Origin: Holophagae bacterium
Lineage (GTDB): Bacteria; Acidobacteriota; Holophagae; Acanthopleuribacterales; Acanthopleuribacteraceae
Reading direction: 5' to 3'
DNA: 64,000 bases
NCBI GenBank assembly: GCA_030429565.1
Contig: JAUIFE010000022.1
Coordinates: 81,559-145,558 of the forward strand
The notes under the pieces were generated by a model. It ran no database searches and was not told the DNA's origin. It was given only the letters and a program-made list of their open reading frames with translations. Of the stretch, positions 19,898 to 28,386 are shown in pieces; within the stretch, counting starts at the first letter, position 1; the number at the start of each line of letters is the position of its first letter. Both the position numbers and the translations under genes were made by a program.

Positions 19898-21888
19898 TAG
19901 CGCCTCCCCCATTGACGGCTGACCCGCGCCGCCACGAAACTTTCAACTAAAATAAAACCAAACAGCAACCATTGCACCTGTGGTGCCAACTCGGCGCGCA
20001 CATAGCTGCGGAAGCCGGCTTGCTCCATCATCGACTGCGACGGATCGTCGCCTTGATCGGCGATTTGTTCGAACGATTTGAAGTTGAGCTCTTCGTCGTC
20101 CAAACGGACTTGCACAAATTCGGTGCGGTTATCCACAGTACGCGTATAAATGCCAGGTTTTGGTCCCGAAATATCGAGACCGCGAAACGGCGCGGCGATG
20201 TGCTTGGGGTTAAGGGTGTCGGCAATCCCGAGCGCGGTCACTTCTGAAACGGTGTAATTCTGGTAAGCAACGGTGCTATCTTGCTCGGCCAAATAACGCA
20301 TCATTTGTCGGACAAAAGGCACGTAGCCGAAACCCAATGCAAAGTTGTTCCAGTCGAGGTCCATCGAGCTGGTCCACACCACGAGGCGCCCGGGGTTGAG
20401 GTCAAGGGTGACCAACAACGGCGTCCCGTCGGCAAAGGCAATCGGGACTTTGGCTTGGCCGCGCCCGACGGTCAGCAGGTTGAAGCGGCCAATGTTGACG
20501 CCTTCCAGATACGAGGCCCAGGCATCTTGCTCGAAGGGTGAAAACAGTGGATGGTCGAACTCGCGAATCAGGCCGGGCATGGCCGGTTCAAGTGTTTTGG
20601 TTTCCCAAATCTCAAGACCGTAATCACTGAAGAACTGGTTCCATGCGGTGGTGTCGACGCGCGCGCCCTGGGAAATAAACACGCCTTTTCCGGCGGCCAG
20701 CGCCTGCTTGAGCAGGGTGGTCTGCGGCAAATCTGCATTGAGCATGCACAACACGTCGGCCCATTCAATTTTGGCGGGCGTCAAGCCGGCGGGACTGATA
20801 ATGTCGAGGTCGTAACCGTACTGTTGGCTTTCCTCAAGGCCGAGCGCATTCTTAAAGAAAAAACTTTCGGCGTGCAGCGCCTCGGGACTGGGATCGCCGT
20901 CGAGGATAAGGATTTTGAGACGACGGTTGCCACGCGGTGCGTAAATGATCTCGTTATCCAAATCAAAATCGTCATCGGGTAAGCGCAAGGTAATGGTCGC
21001 CGGCGTTTCTTGGTTCATCCCGAAACGGTGCGCAGCGCGATCAAAGCCATCGAGGCGGAAAGGGTGCTTGAGCGAAACCCCGTCGGAAAAGGTAAGCTGC
21101 AGGTCGGCTTGGCCGCCGGCGCTACCGCCGTTAACGAGACCGACCTCAATCGAACCGGCATCGGCGGCGACCTGATCGACCTTGGCGAGGCCCAGGTTGG
21201 CGACGTCGGGTTTGTTGCGGACGGCGTTGTAAATCACTTCTAAGGCATTGTCGCGTTCGCTCGGCACCTGTGACCAAGCCGATAAACTACCGTCGGTGTA
21301 AATGCGCAGAATGGCTTGGTTCCATTCTTTTTCTTTAACCAACTCGCGCGCCTTGCGATAGCCGTCGTCCAGACGGGCGGCGCCGGTGGTTGCTTTGAGC
21401 TGAGGCAAAAGCGCGCTCACCTCGGCGCTGGTTTGCGCGCTAAAAGCCTCGGGATTCGACGCTAACAGCAACAATGTCGGCGACGCACCACTGCGCTGGT
21501 CGAGCAAATCACGAATTTGCGAGACGGCACGATCAAAAAAGCGCTCGCCCTCGGGAGCGGCCATCATCGACACGGAATCGTCGAGCAAAATCACCATCGG
21601 CGTGTTGACCTTCAACCCGGAAGCGCCGAATTTCTCATCGACATAGGGTTTGGCAAAGATCAGCACCAAAAAAAGAACAATCAGTAAGCGGAAAAGCATC
21701 AACAGCCATTGCTCTACATGAAAACGCCGTTTGCGTTTCTTTTCAGCGCGCAGCAAAAAGTCGATGGCGGGAAAGGCATAGCGTTCAGCGCGCGGCTTGT
21801 GACGCATGTGCAGGTACAGGGGCACGCCTAACACCAGCAACCCGACAAAAGCGAGCGGCGCGAGGAAAGATATGTTGAGCAGGCTCAT
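19897..21888 (-). CDS. BatA-like VWA protein
   Basis: A 663-residue inner-membrane protein with the aerotolerance-regulator (BatA) N-terminal domain: one helix at about 8-27, then the segment RHKPRAERYAFPAIDFL, then a second helix at about 60-80. A VWA-like domain follows with DDSVSMM near 101-107, a MIDAS-like motif. The C-terminus carries another helix (VQWLLFGFILVESFVA). The ATG at 21888 gives better spacing from AGAGG than an ATG two codons earlier. It sits 36 bases after DUF58 and is coupled to DUF4159. The domain pair DUF58/BatA-like is the classic core of MoxR clusters. Confidence 0.88.
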   Translation of the reverse strand: MSLLNISFLAPLAFVGLLVLGVPLYLHMRHKPRAERYAFPAIDFLLRAEKKRKRRFHVEQWLLMLFRLLIVLFLVLIFAKPYVDEKFGASGLKVNTPMVILLDDSVSMMAAPEGERFFDRAVSQIRDLLDQRSGASPTLLLLASNPEAFSAQTSAEVSALLPQLKATTGAARLDDGYRKARELVKEKEWNQAILRIYTDGSLSAWSQVPSERDNALEVIYNAVRNKPDVANLGLAKVDQVAADAGSIEVGLVNGGSAGGQADLQLTFSDGVSLKHPFRLDGFDRAAHRFGMNQETPATITLRLPDDDFDLDNEIIYAPRGNRRLKILILDGDPSPEALHAESFFFKNALGLEESQQYGYDLDIISPAGLTPAKIEWADVLCMLNADLPQTTLLKQALAAGKGVFISQGARVDTTAWNQFFSDYGLEIWETKTLEPAMPGLIREFDHPLFSPFEQDAWASYLEGVNIGRFNLLTVGRGQAKVPIAFADGTPLLVTLDLNPGRLVVWTSSMDLDWNNFALGFGYVPFVRQMMRYLAEQDSTVAYQNYTVSEVTALGIADTLNPKHIAAPFRGLDISGPKPGIYTRTVDNRTEFVQVRLDDEELNFKSFEQIADQGDDPSQSMMEQAGFRSYVRAELAPQVQWLLFGFILVESFVAARVSRQWGRR

Positions 21889-21924
21889 AGGCATCGACCT
21901 CTTAAGCGATTCGTCGTGGAACGA

Positions 21925-22845
21925 TTAGTACATCTTGCGCAATTTTTGGGCACGCATGGGGCCGTTTAAACAGTTGGCCAGCACGCGCGAAGGCGCGTCG
22001 TCGGTGCGGACAATGTGGTAATCCACGCCGATTTTGCGCATGGCTTCACTCAGGCGTTCCTGATGTTCCTGCAGCGCTTCCATGTATTGGGCACGTATTT
22101 GTTTGCTATCGGCCACCAAAAAGCGGCTGTCTTCCATCGACTCAAATCGATAAAAACGGTTAAACGGGAATTCCAACTCATCGGCGTGCAGCACTTGAAA
22201 CACAATCAAATCGTGACCGCGACTTTTCAAGATGCGGATTTTGGCCATTAAAGCATCGACATCAACCAAGAAGTCGGAAAAAAGCGCGACCATGCCACGA
22301 TGCACAATGCGATCCTGGGCGTGCTGCAACAAACCCATAATGTCCTGGCCGCCACTGGGCTGCACGGAATCAATCACATCGCAAATTTGCTGGATGTAGG
22401 CGATTTGGCTACGCGGCGGCAAAAACTTCACCCCTTTTTCGCCGTGGGTCGACAGCGCCACGCTGTCCGATTGGCGAATAAGGATGTAGGCCAAGGCGGC
22501 GGCCAGCATGGCGGCATACTGAAACTTGCTGACGGCGCCGTGCCCGGTTGGGTAGTCCATGGAACCACTGGCGTCGAGCAACAGGTAGGCACGCAGGTTG
22601 GTGGTCACCTCAAACTGTTTGACGTGGTAGTGATCGGTACGCGCAAACAGACGCCAATCGATGTAACGCAGTTCGTCACCCGGGCTGTATGAACGGTGCT
22701 GGGCAAATTCGACCGACCCCCCGCGAAACGGTGAGACGTGTTCGCCGACAAGGGCACCTTCGACCACGGTACGGGCACGCACCAATAAACTTTTGATGCC
22801 GACCAACACTTCCGGGCTTAAGTTTGCAATTTGACCAGTGCTCAA
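21925..22845 (-). CDS. DUF58-domain protein
   Basis: A 306-residue protein of the DUF58 family, a VWA-like cytoplasmic partner of MoxR ATPases. The family signature is present as RSYSPGDELRYIDWRLFARTD (about 51-71), and a MIDAS-like DASGSM lies at 91-96. The start is a TTG at 22845 with GGAGGAG nine bases upstream; no better ATG exists and the N-terminus is complete. It is the first gene of the operon that continues through six more genes to MoxR. A possible promoter lies about 135 bases upstream. Confidence 0.92.
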   Translation of the reverse strand: MSTGQIANLSPEVLVGIKSLLVRARTVVEGALVGEHVSPFRGGSVEFAQHRSYSPGDELRYIDWRLFARTDHYHVKQFEVTTNLRAYLLLDASGSMDYPTGHGAVSKFQYAAMLAAALAYILIRQSDSVALSTHGEKGVKFLPPRSQIAYIQQICDVIDSVQPSGGQDIMGLLQHAQDRIVHRGMVALFSDFLVDVDALMAKIRILKSRGHDLIVFQVLHADELEFPFNRFYRFESMEDSRFLVADSKQIRAQYMEALQEHQERLSEAMRKIGVDYHIVRTDDAPSRVLANCLNGPMRAQKLRKMY

Positions 22846-23257
22846 ATCTGTTTACTCCTCCAGCCGATCACGCGGCGGCCCTCAAAATTTTCGACGCCTG
22901 CTAAACCACTTGGTAGCAGGAAGCGTACCGAAAAGAGTTTCCCTATTTATGCGAGAGCGACGCCTGTTTCGTTTCATCATTTATAACAGTAATTTCATCT
23001 TTCCACACCCTGGAGTCAAAAAACATCGGGGTTACCGTGCTTTGTCCAAATCGAAGAACCTTGACTAAAGGGCCGAGGCGAGCGACGGTTCGGCGTAGGG
23101 GGTGCCGCCCCGTCGCGGACATCCCACGATCCAAGCACGTACCCTGTCGCAATGCACCGGGTCGCGCCAAAAAGTCGTGGTGAACGCCTCTTGTTAACAA
23201 CGCGTAAAGAACGCAAAAATTCGGCGAAAAAAAGTCCCAAAAAGAGGCTCGCACGCG
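22846..23257. other. Leader/intergenic region upstream of DUF58
   Basis: About 410 bases between the lipoprotein gene and DUF58. It contains the Shine-Dalgarno of DUF58, the possible promoter at 22980 and an AT-rich patch around 22940-23000. Small minus-strand frames here have no ribosome-binding site and are not supported. Confidence 0.4.
22980..22988 (-). promoter_or_regulatory. Possible extended -10 promoter of the DUF58-MoxR operon
   Basis: On the minus strand TGTTATAAA forms an extended -10 element (TGnTATAAA) about 135 bases upstream of the DUF58 start. No good -35 box is seen, which is tolerable for extended -10 promoters. The identification rests on motif match only. Confidence 0.4.
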
Positions 23258-23953
23258 TTATTGGAAACCCGTCAGGTCGATGTACTTAGGCGCCAGCAGG
23301 CTGCGGAAGGCGGTCACAGCTTCGACACCGGTCTTTTCACCGATTTCGCTGTCGAAGTCGAGGTTAAAGCGCGCGGTGGTGTCGCTGATCTTGTTGAGAT
23401 TGGTCGCGGTGATTTGCGGCCCGGTCAATTGGATTTGCAAGTTAAGCCCACTCAAAGAGGTACGCAGCATTTGCATTTGGTTTTCCAACAGAGCGTCGTC
23501 CATTTCGGCAAACGCCTGGGACATTTCAGTATTCATGAGATGCCAACGGGCCTTGGCGCCGCTGCGATCAAGCCGCATCAGTTCGTTGGAGGTGGCGTCC
23601 ATAAAGGCGGCGGCGTCTTTGACGTAGACGACGACGTCAACAACCCGCACCCCGTCCGTGGAGGTGTTGCTGTACTTGCGCAGTTGCCCGGCGTTGTCGG
23701 CCAAATAAGCCTTGAGACGCTCTTCGTTGAGCAACGGCATTTCGTTGCCGGATTGGCGAGCCATATTTTCCAGCATGTCGTGCATCTGATCGAGCATTTC
23801 GAGCCGGATTTGGGTCACCCCGGAACCGTCAGGTCCCAGATTCATGGTGAGTTGGATCTGAACACAACCGGTAGCAAAAAAGGCCACAAACAAAACAGCC
23901 GCCACGCGCAACCGGGAGGCGGTAAAAAGGGAAAAACCAGATAATGAAGTCAC
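23258..23953 (-). CDS. Predicted lipoprotein (LppM-like)
   Basis: A 231-residue envelope protein. A signal segment (about 12-25) ends in the lipobox-like ATGC, giving a lipidated Cys as mature residue 1. The start of the mature part, VQIQLTMNLGPDGSGVTQIRLEM, resembles the LppM-type domain seen in many small lipoproteins, followed by a helical middle (MLDQMHDMLENMARQSG) and a second beta part. No catalytic motif is visible. The GTG at 23953 has AGGAG eight bases upstream; the longer frame adds 30 residues that would disrupt the signal peptide. It ends upstream of the MoxR operon but a 400-base gap separates them. It starts 115 bases after the S1-domain gene and may be cotranscribed with it. 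Confidence 0.75.
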   Translation of the reverse strand: MTSLSGFSLFTASRLRVAAVLFVAFFATGCVQIQLTMNLGPDGSGVTQIRLEMLDQMHDMLENMARQSGNEMPLLNEERLKAYLADNAGQLRKYSNTSTDGVRVVDVVVYVKDAAAFMDATSNELMRLDRSGAKARWHLMNTEMSQAFAEMDDALLENQMQMLRTSLSGLNLQIQLTGPQITATNLNKISDTTARFNLDFDSEIGEKTGVEAVTAFRSLLAPKYIDLTGFQ

Positions 23954-24067
23954 GTACTTCGCTCCTAATAAAGTGACCCGGCAAAGGGAAGAGAGCGAAG
24001 GACGAGCCCATTCCCGGACAAAGGTGCGCTCAGCCGAGCGCACCGTCCGAGCAATGCAACAGCCGCG

Positions 24068-25462
24068 TTAGTTGCGATCCGTAAAGAAGGTCGCAAACGG
24101 GTTGTTGTTCAGACTTTCTTCCTTTTCCAGGAAGTGGCCCAGCGTTCCGTTGTCAACGGCGGTTGAATCGCCTTTGAGAACGAAAGTGTAACGACCACGT
24201 TCATCGACTTCTTCAAGAACGACACTGTGCTGACTGCCAATGGCGAAGTGCTCGAGGATGTTTTTCATCGTCCCCTGTTTGAGCGTCCGCTTGGGAATCA
24301 AGCCGCGCGCGGGATCGTCGAGACCCTGCACCAGAATACCGGCGGGGATCACTTTAACGACCTCGGCGCTCAGTTCGTCGCCAGGCTTGAGATTGGAGCG
24401 AATTTCTTCATTCCAACCGGGCAATGCCAGCGCGATTTTGCGTTCGTTGAGGTTGATATCAACCAATTCCAATTCGACTTGTTCGCCGTCTTGGAAGCTG
24501 TCGATGTCGATGTTCTTGCCTGCTTTTTTCATGAAACGCATGGGCAAGAGACCGTCCACCGCGGGAACCAGGTTAAAAAATACGCCGAAGTTGGTTTTGC
24601 GAACAACGGTGCCCGTCACGGTTTGACCCATTTCAAAAGGCAGGGTGTCCCAGGGATCGGGCAACAGCGCTTTGATGGACAAAGAGATGCGTTCTTTGCC
24701 GTTTTTGTCGATTTTGGTTTCCAACAGCTTGACGTCAACTTCTTGACCGACGGTCAGCACGTCTTCAACGCGGTGAACATTGTGGTGGGCCAACTGGCTG
24801 ATGTGCACCAGACCGGTCAAACCGCCGAGGTCGACAAAGGCACCAAAGGATTGGATGTCGCGAACTTTGCCGGCTAAAACGGCGCCGGGCTGCAACTTCT
24901 CGCGGGTTTCGCGCATTTTGGCTTGACGCTCTTCTTCGATCAGGGCGCGGCGCGAAAGCACGACGTTGTCGCTGGCTGCGTCGAATTCAATCACTTTGAA
25001 TTCGTAGGTTTGGCCCAAAGCGGCGGCGCGATCTTCTTCGTTGCGGAAGCCAAGTTGCGAGATGGGGCAGAAACAACGCACACCTTCGACGTTAATTTCA
25101 AAACCGCCCTTAATGGCGGCTTTGACCTTACCTTCAACCGGAACACCTTTTTCAAAGGCGGCGGCAATTTTGCTCGTGTCGCCGAAACCCATCACCGGGT
25201 CCAAGCTCAGAATGATCGGCTGCTTGTTCTTAACAACAAACACCTCGATTTCCGAACCGTCTTTGAATGCGGCGAAACGCTCGTCTTCTTCGTCAACGGT
25301 TAGCTGCGCTTCGGTGCGCATGCCGATGTCGACATAAGCTACACCTTTGGACACCATAACTACGGTGCCAGTCAATTTTTGACCAGGCTGAACATACTTC
25401 ACTTCGTTGGCCTGAGATTCGTTTAAAAGTTGTTCAAAACTGGGTTCTTGTTGCTCTTCCAT
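24068..25462 (-). CDS. S1-domain RNA-binding protein (ribosomal protein S1-like)
   Basis: A 464-residue cytoplasmic protein built from about five S1/OB repeats. The clearest are around 30-95 (GQKLTGTVVMVSKGVAYVDIG), 105-175, 192-262 (GAVLAGKVRDIQSFGAFVDLGGLTGLVHISQL), 280-350 and 360-430. The third is a near-consensus S1 motif. It is shorter than the six-domain E. coli S1 and lacks an IspH or CMK fusion, so it may be the organism's S1 or an S1 paralogue; rpsA is therefore not assigned. The ATG at 25462 has GGAG ten bases upstream. The long upstream region may carry autoregulatory leader sequence, as known for S1 genes, but none is identifiable by eye. Confidence 0.88.
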   Translation of the reverse strand: MEEQQEPSFEQLLNESQANEVKYVQPGQKLTGTVVMVSKGVAYVDIGMRTEAQLTVDEEDERFAAFKDGSEIEVFVVKNKQPIILSLDPVMGFGDTSKIAAAFEKGVPVEGKVKAAIKGGFEINVEGVRCFCPISQLGFRNEEDRAAALGQTYEFKVIEFDAASDNVVLSRRALIEEERQAKMRETREKLQPGAVLAGKVRDIQSFGAFVDLGGLTGLVHISQLAHHNVHRVEDVLTVGQEVDVKLLETKIDKNGKERISLSIKALLPDPWDTLPFEMGQTVTGTVVRKTNFGVFFNLVPAVDGLLPMRFMKKAGKNIDIDSFQDGEQVELELVDINLNERKIALALPGWNEEIRSNLKPGDELSAEVVKVIPAGILVQGLDDPARGLIPKRTLKQGTMKNILEHFAIGSQHSVVLEEVDERGRYTFVLKGDSTAVDNGTLGHFLEKEESLNNNPFATFFTDRN

Positions 25463-26150
25463 GTTTACTTAGCTCCAGACTCACGGCACTGTTCACCGAC
25501 ACAGCGGGACGACAAAAACGAGCAGCAAGAGCACATTTTGTCTTTTAGCGCCTCTACAATTGATATGGTGGAAACCCTTTCGCGGGGGAACCGGTTTCCG
25601 AGGGTCGGTCGGTCATGATCGGAAGGTCTTGCTCGTCACGGCCGACACCAACACATCATCGGCATTCGGCAAGTGGAAAGGCGACCAAAGCGCAACTCAG
25701 GTAAATCGACCCACCGAGGGGGTCGAACGAGCAAGCACACACAGGTGACCGCATACTGACCCGCTATTACTATATACCAGAGTGCCCGATAAAGCGTGTT
25801 CAATTCTGACGAAAGTGTGTCGACCGTATGCCGACCCCCTGTCGCCAGACCTGAATCGTGCATCATACCGCAAAACGTCGCGGGGGTCGACGGGCGAGCG
25901 CAAGCCGACAACCCCGGCGTGGTGCAGCAGCGTGACATCCGCCACGCAAAGGCGTCGGCTTGGGTTTGAGCGTGACCCGCTTCGGTGATATAGTTTGGGC
26001 CTGGCATGAACGCGAAAAGCAGCGCCGAGACGGGGCCCCGCAACGCCCCCGCGCCGACGTCGCCACAGCGCAACAGGTGACGCGACACACCCCACCCCGG
26101 CTAACCCCACCTCGTTGGTCGTGGCGCAACATCATTCTCAGGGAAGGTCC
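25463..26150. other. 690-base region between divergent S1 and deoxynucleoside-kinase genes
   Basis: Divergent upstream regions of two genes. Frames on both strands are short, overlapping and unrecognisable. The plus-strand end contains a good promoter (25966-25994). The minus-strand leader of the S1 gene is at least 100 bases and could be structured; I see no clear riboswitch. Confidence 0.45.
25966..25994 (+). promoter_or_regulatory. Sigma-70-type promoter of the deoxynucleoside kinase gene
   Basis: A -35 TTGAGC (25966-25971) is separated by 17 bases from a -10 TATAGT (25989-25994) with an extended -10 TG one base before it. Transcription would start near 26001, giving a leader of about 150 bases. 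Confidence 0.7.
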
Positions 26151-26792
26151 ATGGCTTCGCCTTACTCCTACATTGCTTTTGAAGGCCCACTCGGCTGCGA
26201 AAAACGCAGCTTGGCCCGACTTGTCGCCAAAGAACTCGAGGCGGAACTCACGCCCGATTTGGTCGAAAACCCATTCCTTTGGGATTTCTACAAAAACCGC
26301 AACGGCGCCGCCTTCCAAGCCCAACTCTTTTTTCTGCTCAACCGCTTTCAGCTACTGCAAGGGCTGCGACAACCCAATTTGTTCCGCCAAACCATCGTCA
26401 CCGATTTCATTATTGAAAAGGACCGCATCTACGCCTACCAAAACCTCAGCGACAGCGAGTTGGCACTTTACGAAAAGTTGTACCCCATGCTCACCGCCGA
26501 CCAAGCCGGCCCCGACCTAGTCGTGTACCTGCAAATGTCGCCGGAGAAAGTACTCGAGAACCTGCGCAAACGCAAAGAGATCAAACAATTCAACATTTCG
26601 CCCGAGTACATTGAAAACGTGGTTGAAGCCTACAATCGCTTCTTCTTTCACTACGAAAGCGCACCGTTGATCATCATCAACGCCAACCACGTCAACTTCT
26701 CTAAGGACCGCGCCGCCGTCAACGACCTGCTCGACTATTTCCAAAAACCACTGCGCGGCGTTACCTACTTCACCCCCCAAACCTCGCCTTAA
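26151..26792 (+). CDS. Deoxynucleoside-kinase-family protein with altered P-loop
   Basis: A 213-residue protein of the bacterial deoxyadenosine/deoxyguanosine kinase (dNK) family, which salvages deoxynucleosides. Family features are VENPFLWDFY (38-47), QAQLFFLLNRFQLLQ, the DR pair at 91-92 in EKDRIYAY, a basic lid (RKRKEIKQ) and AYNRFFFHY. The phosphate-binding loop is abnormal: residues 12-20 read GPLGCEKRS, so the Gly before the conserved Lys is Glu and the residue after Lys is Arg instead of Ser/Thr. It is the first gene of a plus-strand run into panB and panC, a neighbourhood I associate with this subfamily. It may be weakly active, use a shifted loop (KRS), or be a regulatory pseudo-kinase. 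Start chosen for GGAAGG upstream and the family N-terminus. Confidence 0.85.
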   Translation: MASPYSYIAFEGPLGCEKRSLARLVAKELEAELTPDLVENPFLWDFYKNRNGAAFQAQLFFLLNRFQLLQGLRQPNLFRQTIVTDFIIEKDRIYAYQNLSDSELALYEKLYPMLTADQAGPDLVVYLQMSPEKVLENLRKRKEIKQFNISPEYIENVVEAYNRFFFHYESAPLIIINANHVNFSKDRAAVNDLLDYFQKPLRGVTYFTPQTSP

Positions 26793-26856
26793 CGGCGCGG
26801 CGACCTCTGTTGCCCAAAAAAACCCATACCGGCGCCCTTTTCCCCGCCCGGTGCTG

Positions 26857-26865
26857 TGGTATACT
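26857..26865 (+). promoter_or_regulatory. Possible extended -10 promoter of panB
   Basis: TGGTATACT matches the extended -10 consensus with a near-perfect hexamer TATACT at 26860-26865. There is no clear -35. It would give a leader of roughly 180 bases before panB. Confidence 0.5.
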
Positions 26866-27049
26866 TTTTCCTCGCTGCTTGGATCTCCGCCGCAACGACC
26901 CCAACCACCACGGGGCGGTGAGGCCTGTCTTTCGCCAAGCATCTGTCCACCTCGGCCGCTGCGTCGGCGCGCCCAGCGCACAACGGCCGATCTTCCTTTA
27001 AACAGGGTGCATACACGAGACCCATACGGGCTTGTAGTAGGAGACATAT

Positions 27050-27952
27050 ATGAGCACAACCGCTCCGGGACCCCAAGGTCCCAAGAAGCCCTCTGTCCGC
27101 AAAAAAACGGTACCGCAGATCGTCGCCTCCCGTGACAAGCTCACCATGCTCACCGCGTACGATTACTGGACCGCCCAACTGGTCGACCGCGCCGGCACCG
27201 ACATGATCCTCGTCGGCGACTCGCTCGGCATGGTCGTCCAAGGCAAAGAAGACACACTGGAAGTAACTGTCGATGAAATGGTGTACCACTGCCGCGCGGT
27301 CAGCCGCGGCCGCGAACAAGCCCTCATCATCGGCGACATGCCCTACCTGAGCTACCACGTCAGCCGCGAAGAAACGGTGCGCAACGCGGGCCGCTTAATT
27401 CGCGAAGGCCGTGCCGACGCGGTCAAGCTCGAGGGGGGGCGCAAGCGCATTCCCATGATTGAAGCCATCCTCGACGCTGAAATTCCGGTCATGGGCCACA
27501 TCGGGCTCACGCCGCAGTCGGTTAACGCCTTGGGCGGCTTTAAGGTCCAAGGCAAAGATTTCAAGTCGCGTCAGCGCGCGCTCGACGATGCACTCGCTCT
27601 GCAGGACGCCGGCGTCTTTGCGCTGGTGCTGGAGTGCGTGCCCTACGACCTCGCCGAAGAGATCACCGGAAAACTCGACATTCCCACCATCGGCATCGGT
27701 GCCGGTGCCAACTGTAGCGGCCAAGTGTTGGTGACCCACGATCTGCTCGGCATGAGTTTTGGCAAAACCCCCAAGTTCGTACGCCGTTTCGCCGACCTTT
27801 CGGCCACCGGCGGCGACGCGGTCGGCGCTTTCATCGAAGCGGTCCACAGTGGCGACTTCCCCAACCTCAAGGAATCGTTTAAGCCAGGCAAAAACACGAG
27901 CAATATCCAGCTTTATGGTGGCGATTTATCGCTGACTTCTTCCGTGAGCTAA
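27050..27952 (+). CDS. panB: 3-methyl-2-oxobutanoate hydroxymethyltransferase
   Basis: A 300-residue enzyme that transfers a hydroxymethyl group from methylene-tetrahydrofolate to alpha-ketoisovalerate, the first committed step of pantothenate (vitamin B5) synthesis. Signatures include LTAYDYWTAQLVDRAG, LVGDSLGMV (the metal-binding Asp), VKLEGG, the catalytic region VMGHIGLTPQSVNALGG, and LVLECVP followed by the IGIGAG loop. Length is slightly above the usual because of about 20 extra N-terminal residues rich in Pro and Lys. The ATG at 27050 has AGGAG six bases upstream. It lies next to panC, separated by a long untranslated stretch with a palindrome and a terminator, so the two are probably separate transcripts. 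Confidence 0.96.
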   Translation: MSTTAPGPQGPKKPSVRKKTVPQIVASRDKLTMLTAYDYWTAQLVDRAGTDMILVGDSLGMVVQGKEDTLEVTVDEMVYHCRAVSRGREQALIIGDMPYLSYHVSREETVRNAGRLIREGRADAVKLEGGRKRIPMIEAILDAEIPVMGHIGLTPQSVNALGGFKVQGKDFKSRQRALDDALALQDAGVFALVLECVPYDLAEEITGKLDIPTIGIGAGANCSGQVLVTHDLLGMSFGKTPKFVRRFADLSATGGDAVGAFIEAVHSGDFPNLKESFKPGKNTSNIQLYGGDLSLTSSVS

Positions 27953-28033
27953 ACCGCTTTCGCCTTTGAATGCGACACGAGGGTTTTCGCACTGCCGGCC
28001 TGGTGGCTGCGGAGACCGTCGTACTGATCGAGG

Positions 28034-28091
28034 GCATTTTTCCTTCCCAAAAACCTTCTGTTTGCGAAAGGCTTTTGGGAAGGAAAAATGC
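28034..28091. repeat. Long perfect palindrome (19-bp arms)
   Basis: The arms 28034-28052 and 28073-28091 are perfectly complementary for 19 base pairs (5' arm begins GCATTTTTCCTTCCC), with an inner CCTT/AAGG stem inside the loop. Because the arms carry TTTTT on the left and AAAAA on the right, it does not have the polarity of a simple intrinsic terminator on either strand. It lies 82 bases beyond panB. Candidates are an RNA-stabilising 3' hairpin, a small-RNA element, or a repeated genomic element. Confidence 0.85.
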
Positions 28092-28190
28092 TGTTAACGG
28101 ACATCGCTGCGCTTTTTGGTGGCGGCAACGCCGTCTTCACCGGATTTCACCGCACCGCGACGGCCTGGTCCTGCGCCCCCTGCCATAGCG

Positions 28191-28219
28191 GCCGCCCCAG
28201 AGATGTGGGCGGCTTTTTT
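28191..28219 (+). terminator. Intrinsic terminator downstream of panB
   Basis: GCCGCCC and GGGCGGC form a perfect 7-bp GC stem around a nine-base loop, immediately followed by six T residues. It ends transcription on the plus strand about 240 bases past panB and 170 bases before panC. Confidence 0.93.
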
Positions 28220-28386
28220 CGTTAGACCGCCGGTATCACGCCGCGCCCCATGCCTGTTTTCTTACCGTCGGCACCACCAAAATGTGTCATGATTTAGCAC
28301 GCCACCCGCACAGGAAAGCTGCTGTCGGCACAATGCTTAGCGACGGCCCGTCGCCGCCCCGACAGGCCCACGCCAAAGGAGCCCCC

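Larger units (their letters stand above)
27953..28386. other. panB-panC intergenic region
   Basis: About 430 bases holding the palindrome (28034-28091) and the terminator (28191-28219). Short frames on both strands span the palindrome and are explained by its symmetry. The 170 bases after the terminator presumably hold the panC promoter, for which I see no strong match. Confidence 0.5.

Noticed and set aside
28034..28091. Palindrome as an intrinsic terminator
   Set aside because: No T-run follows the stem on either strand; a real terminator is found 100 bases downstream.
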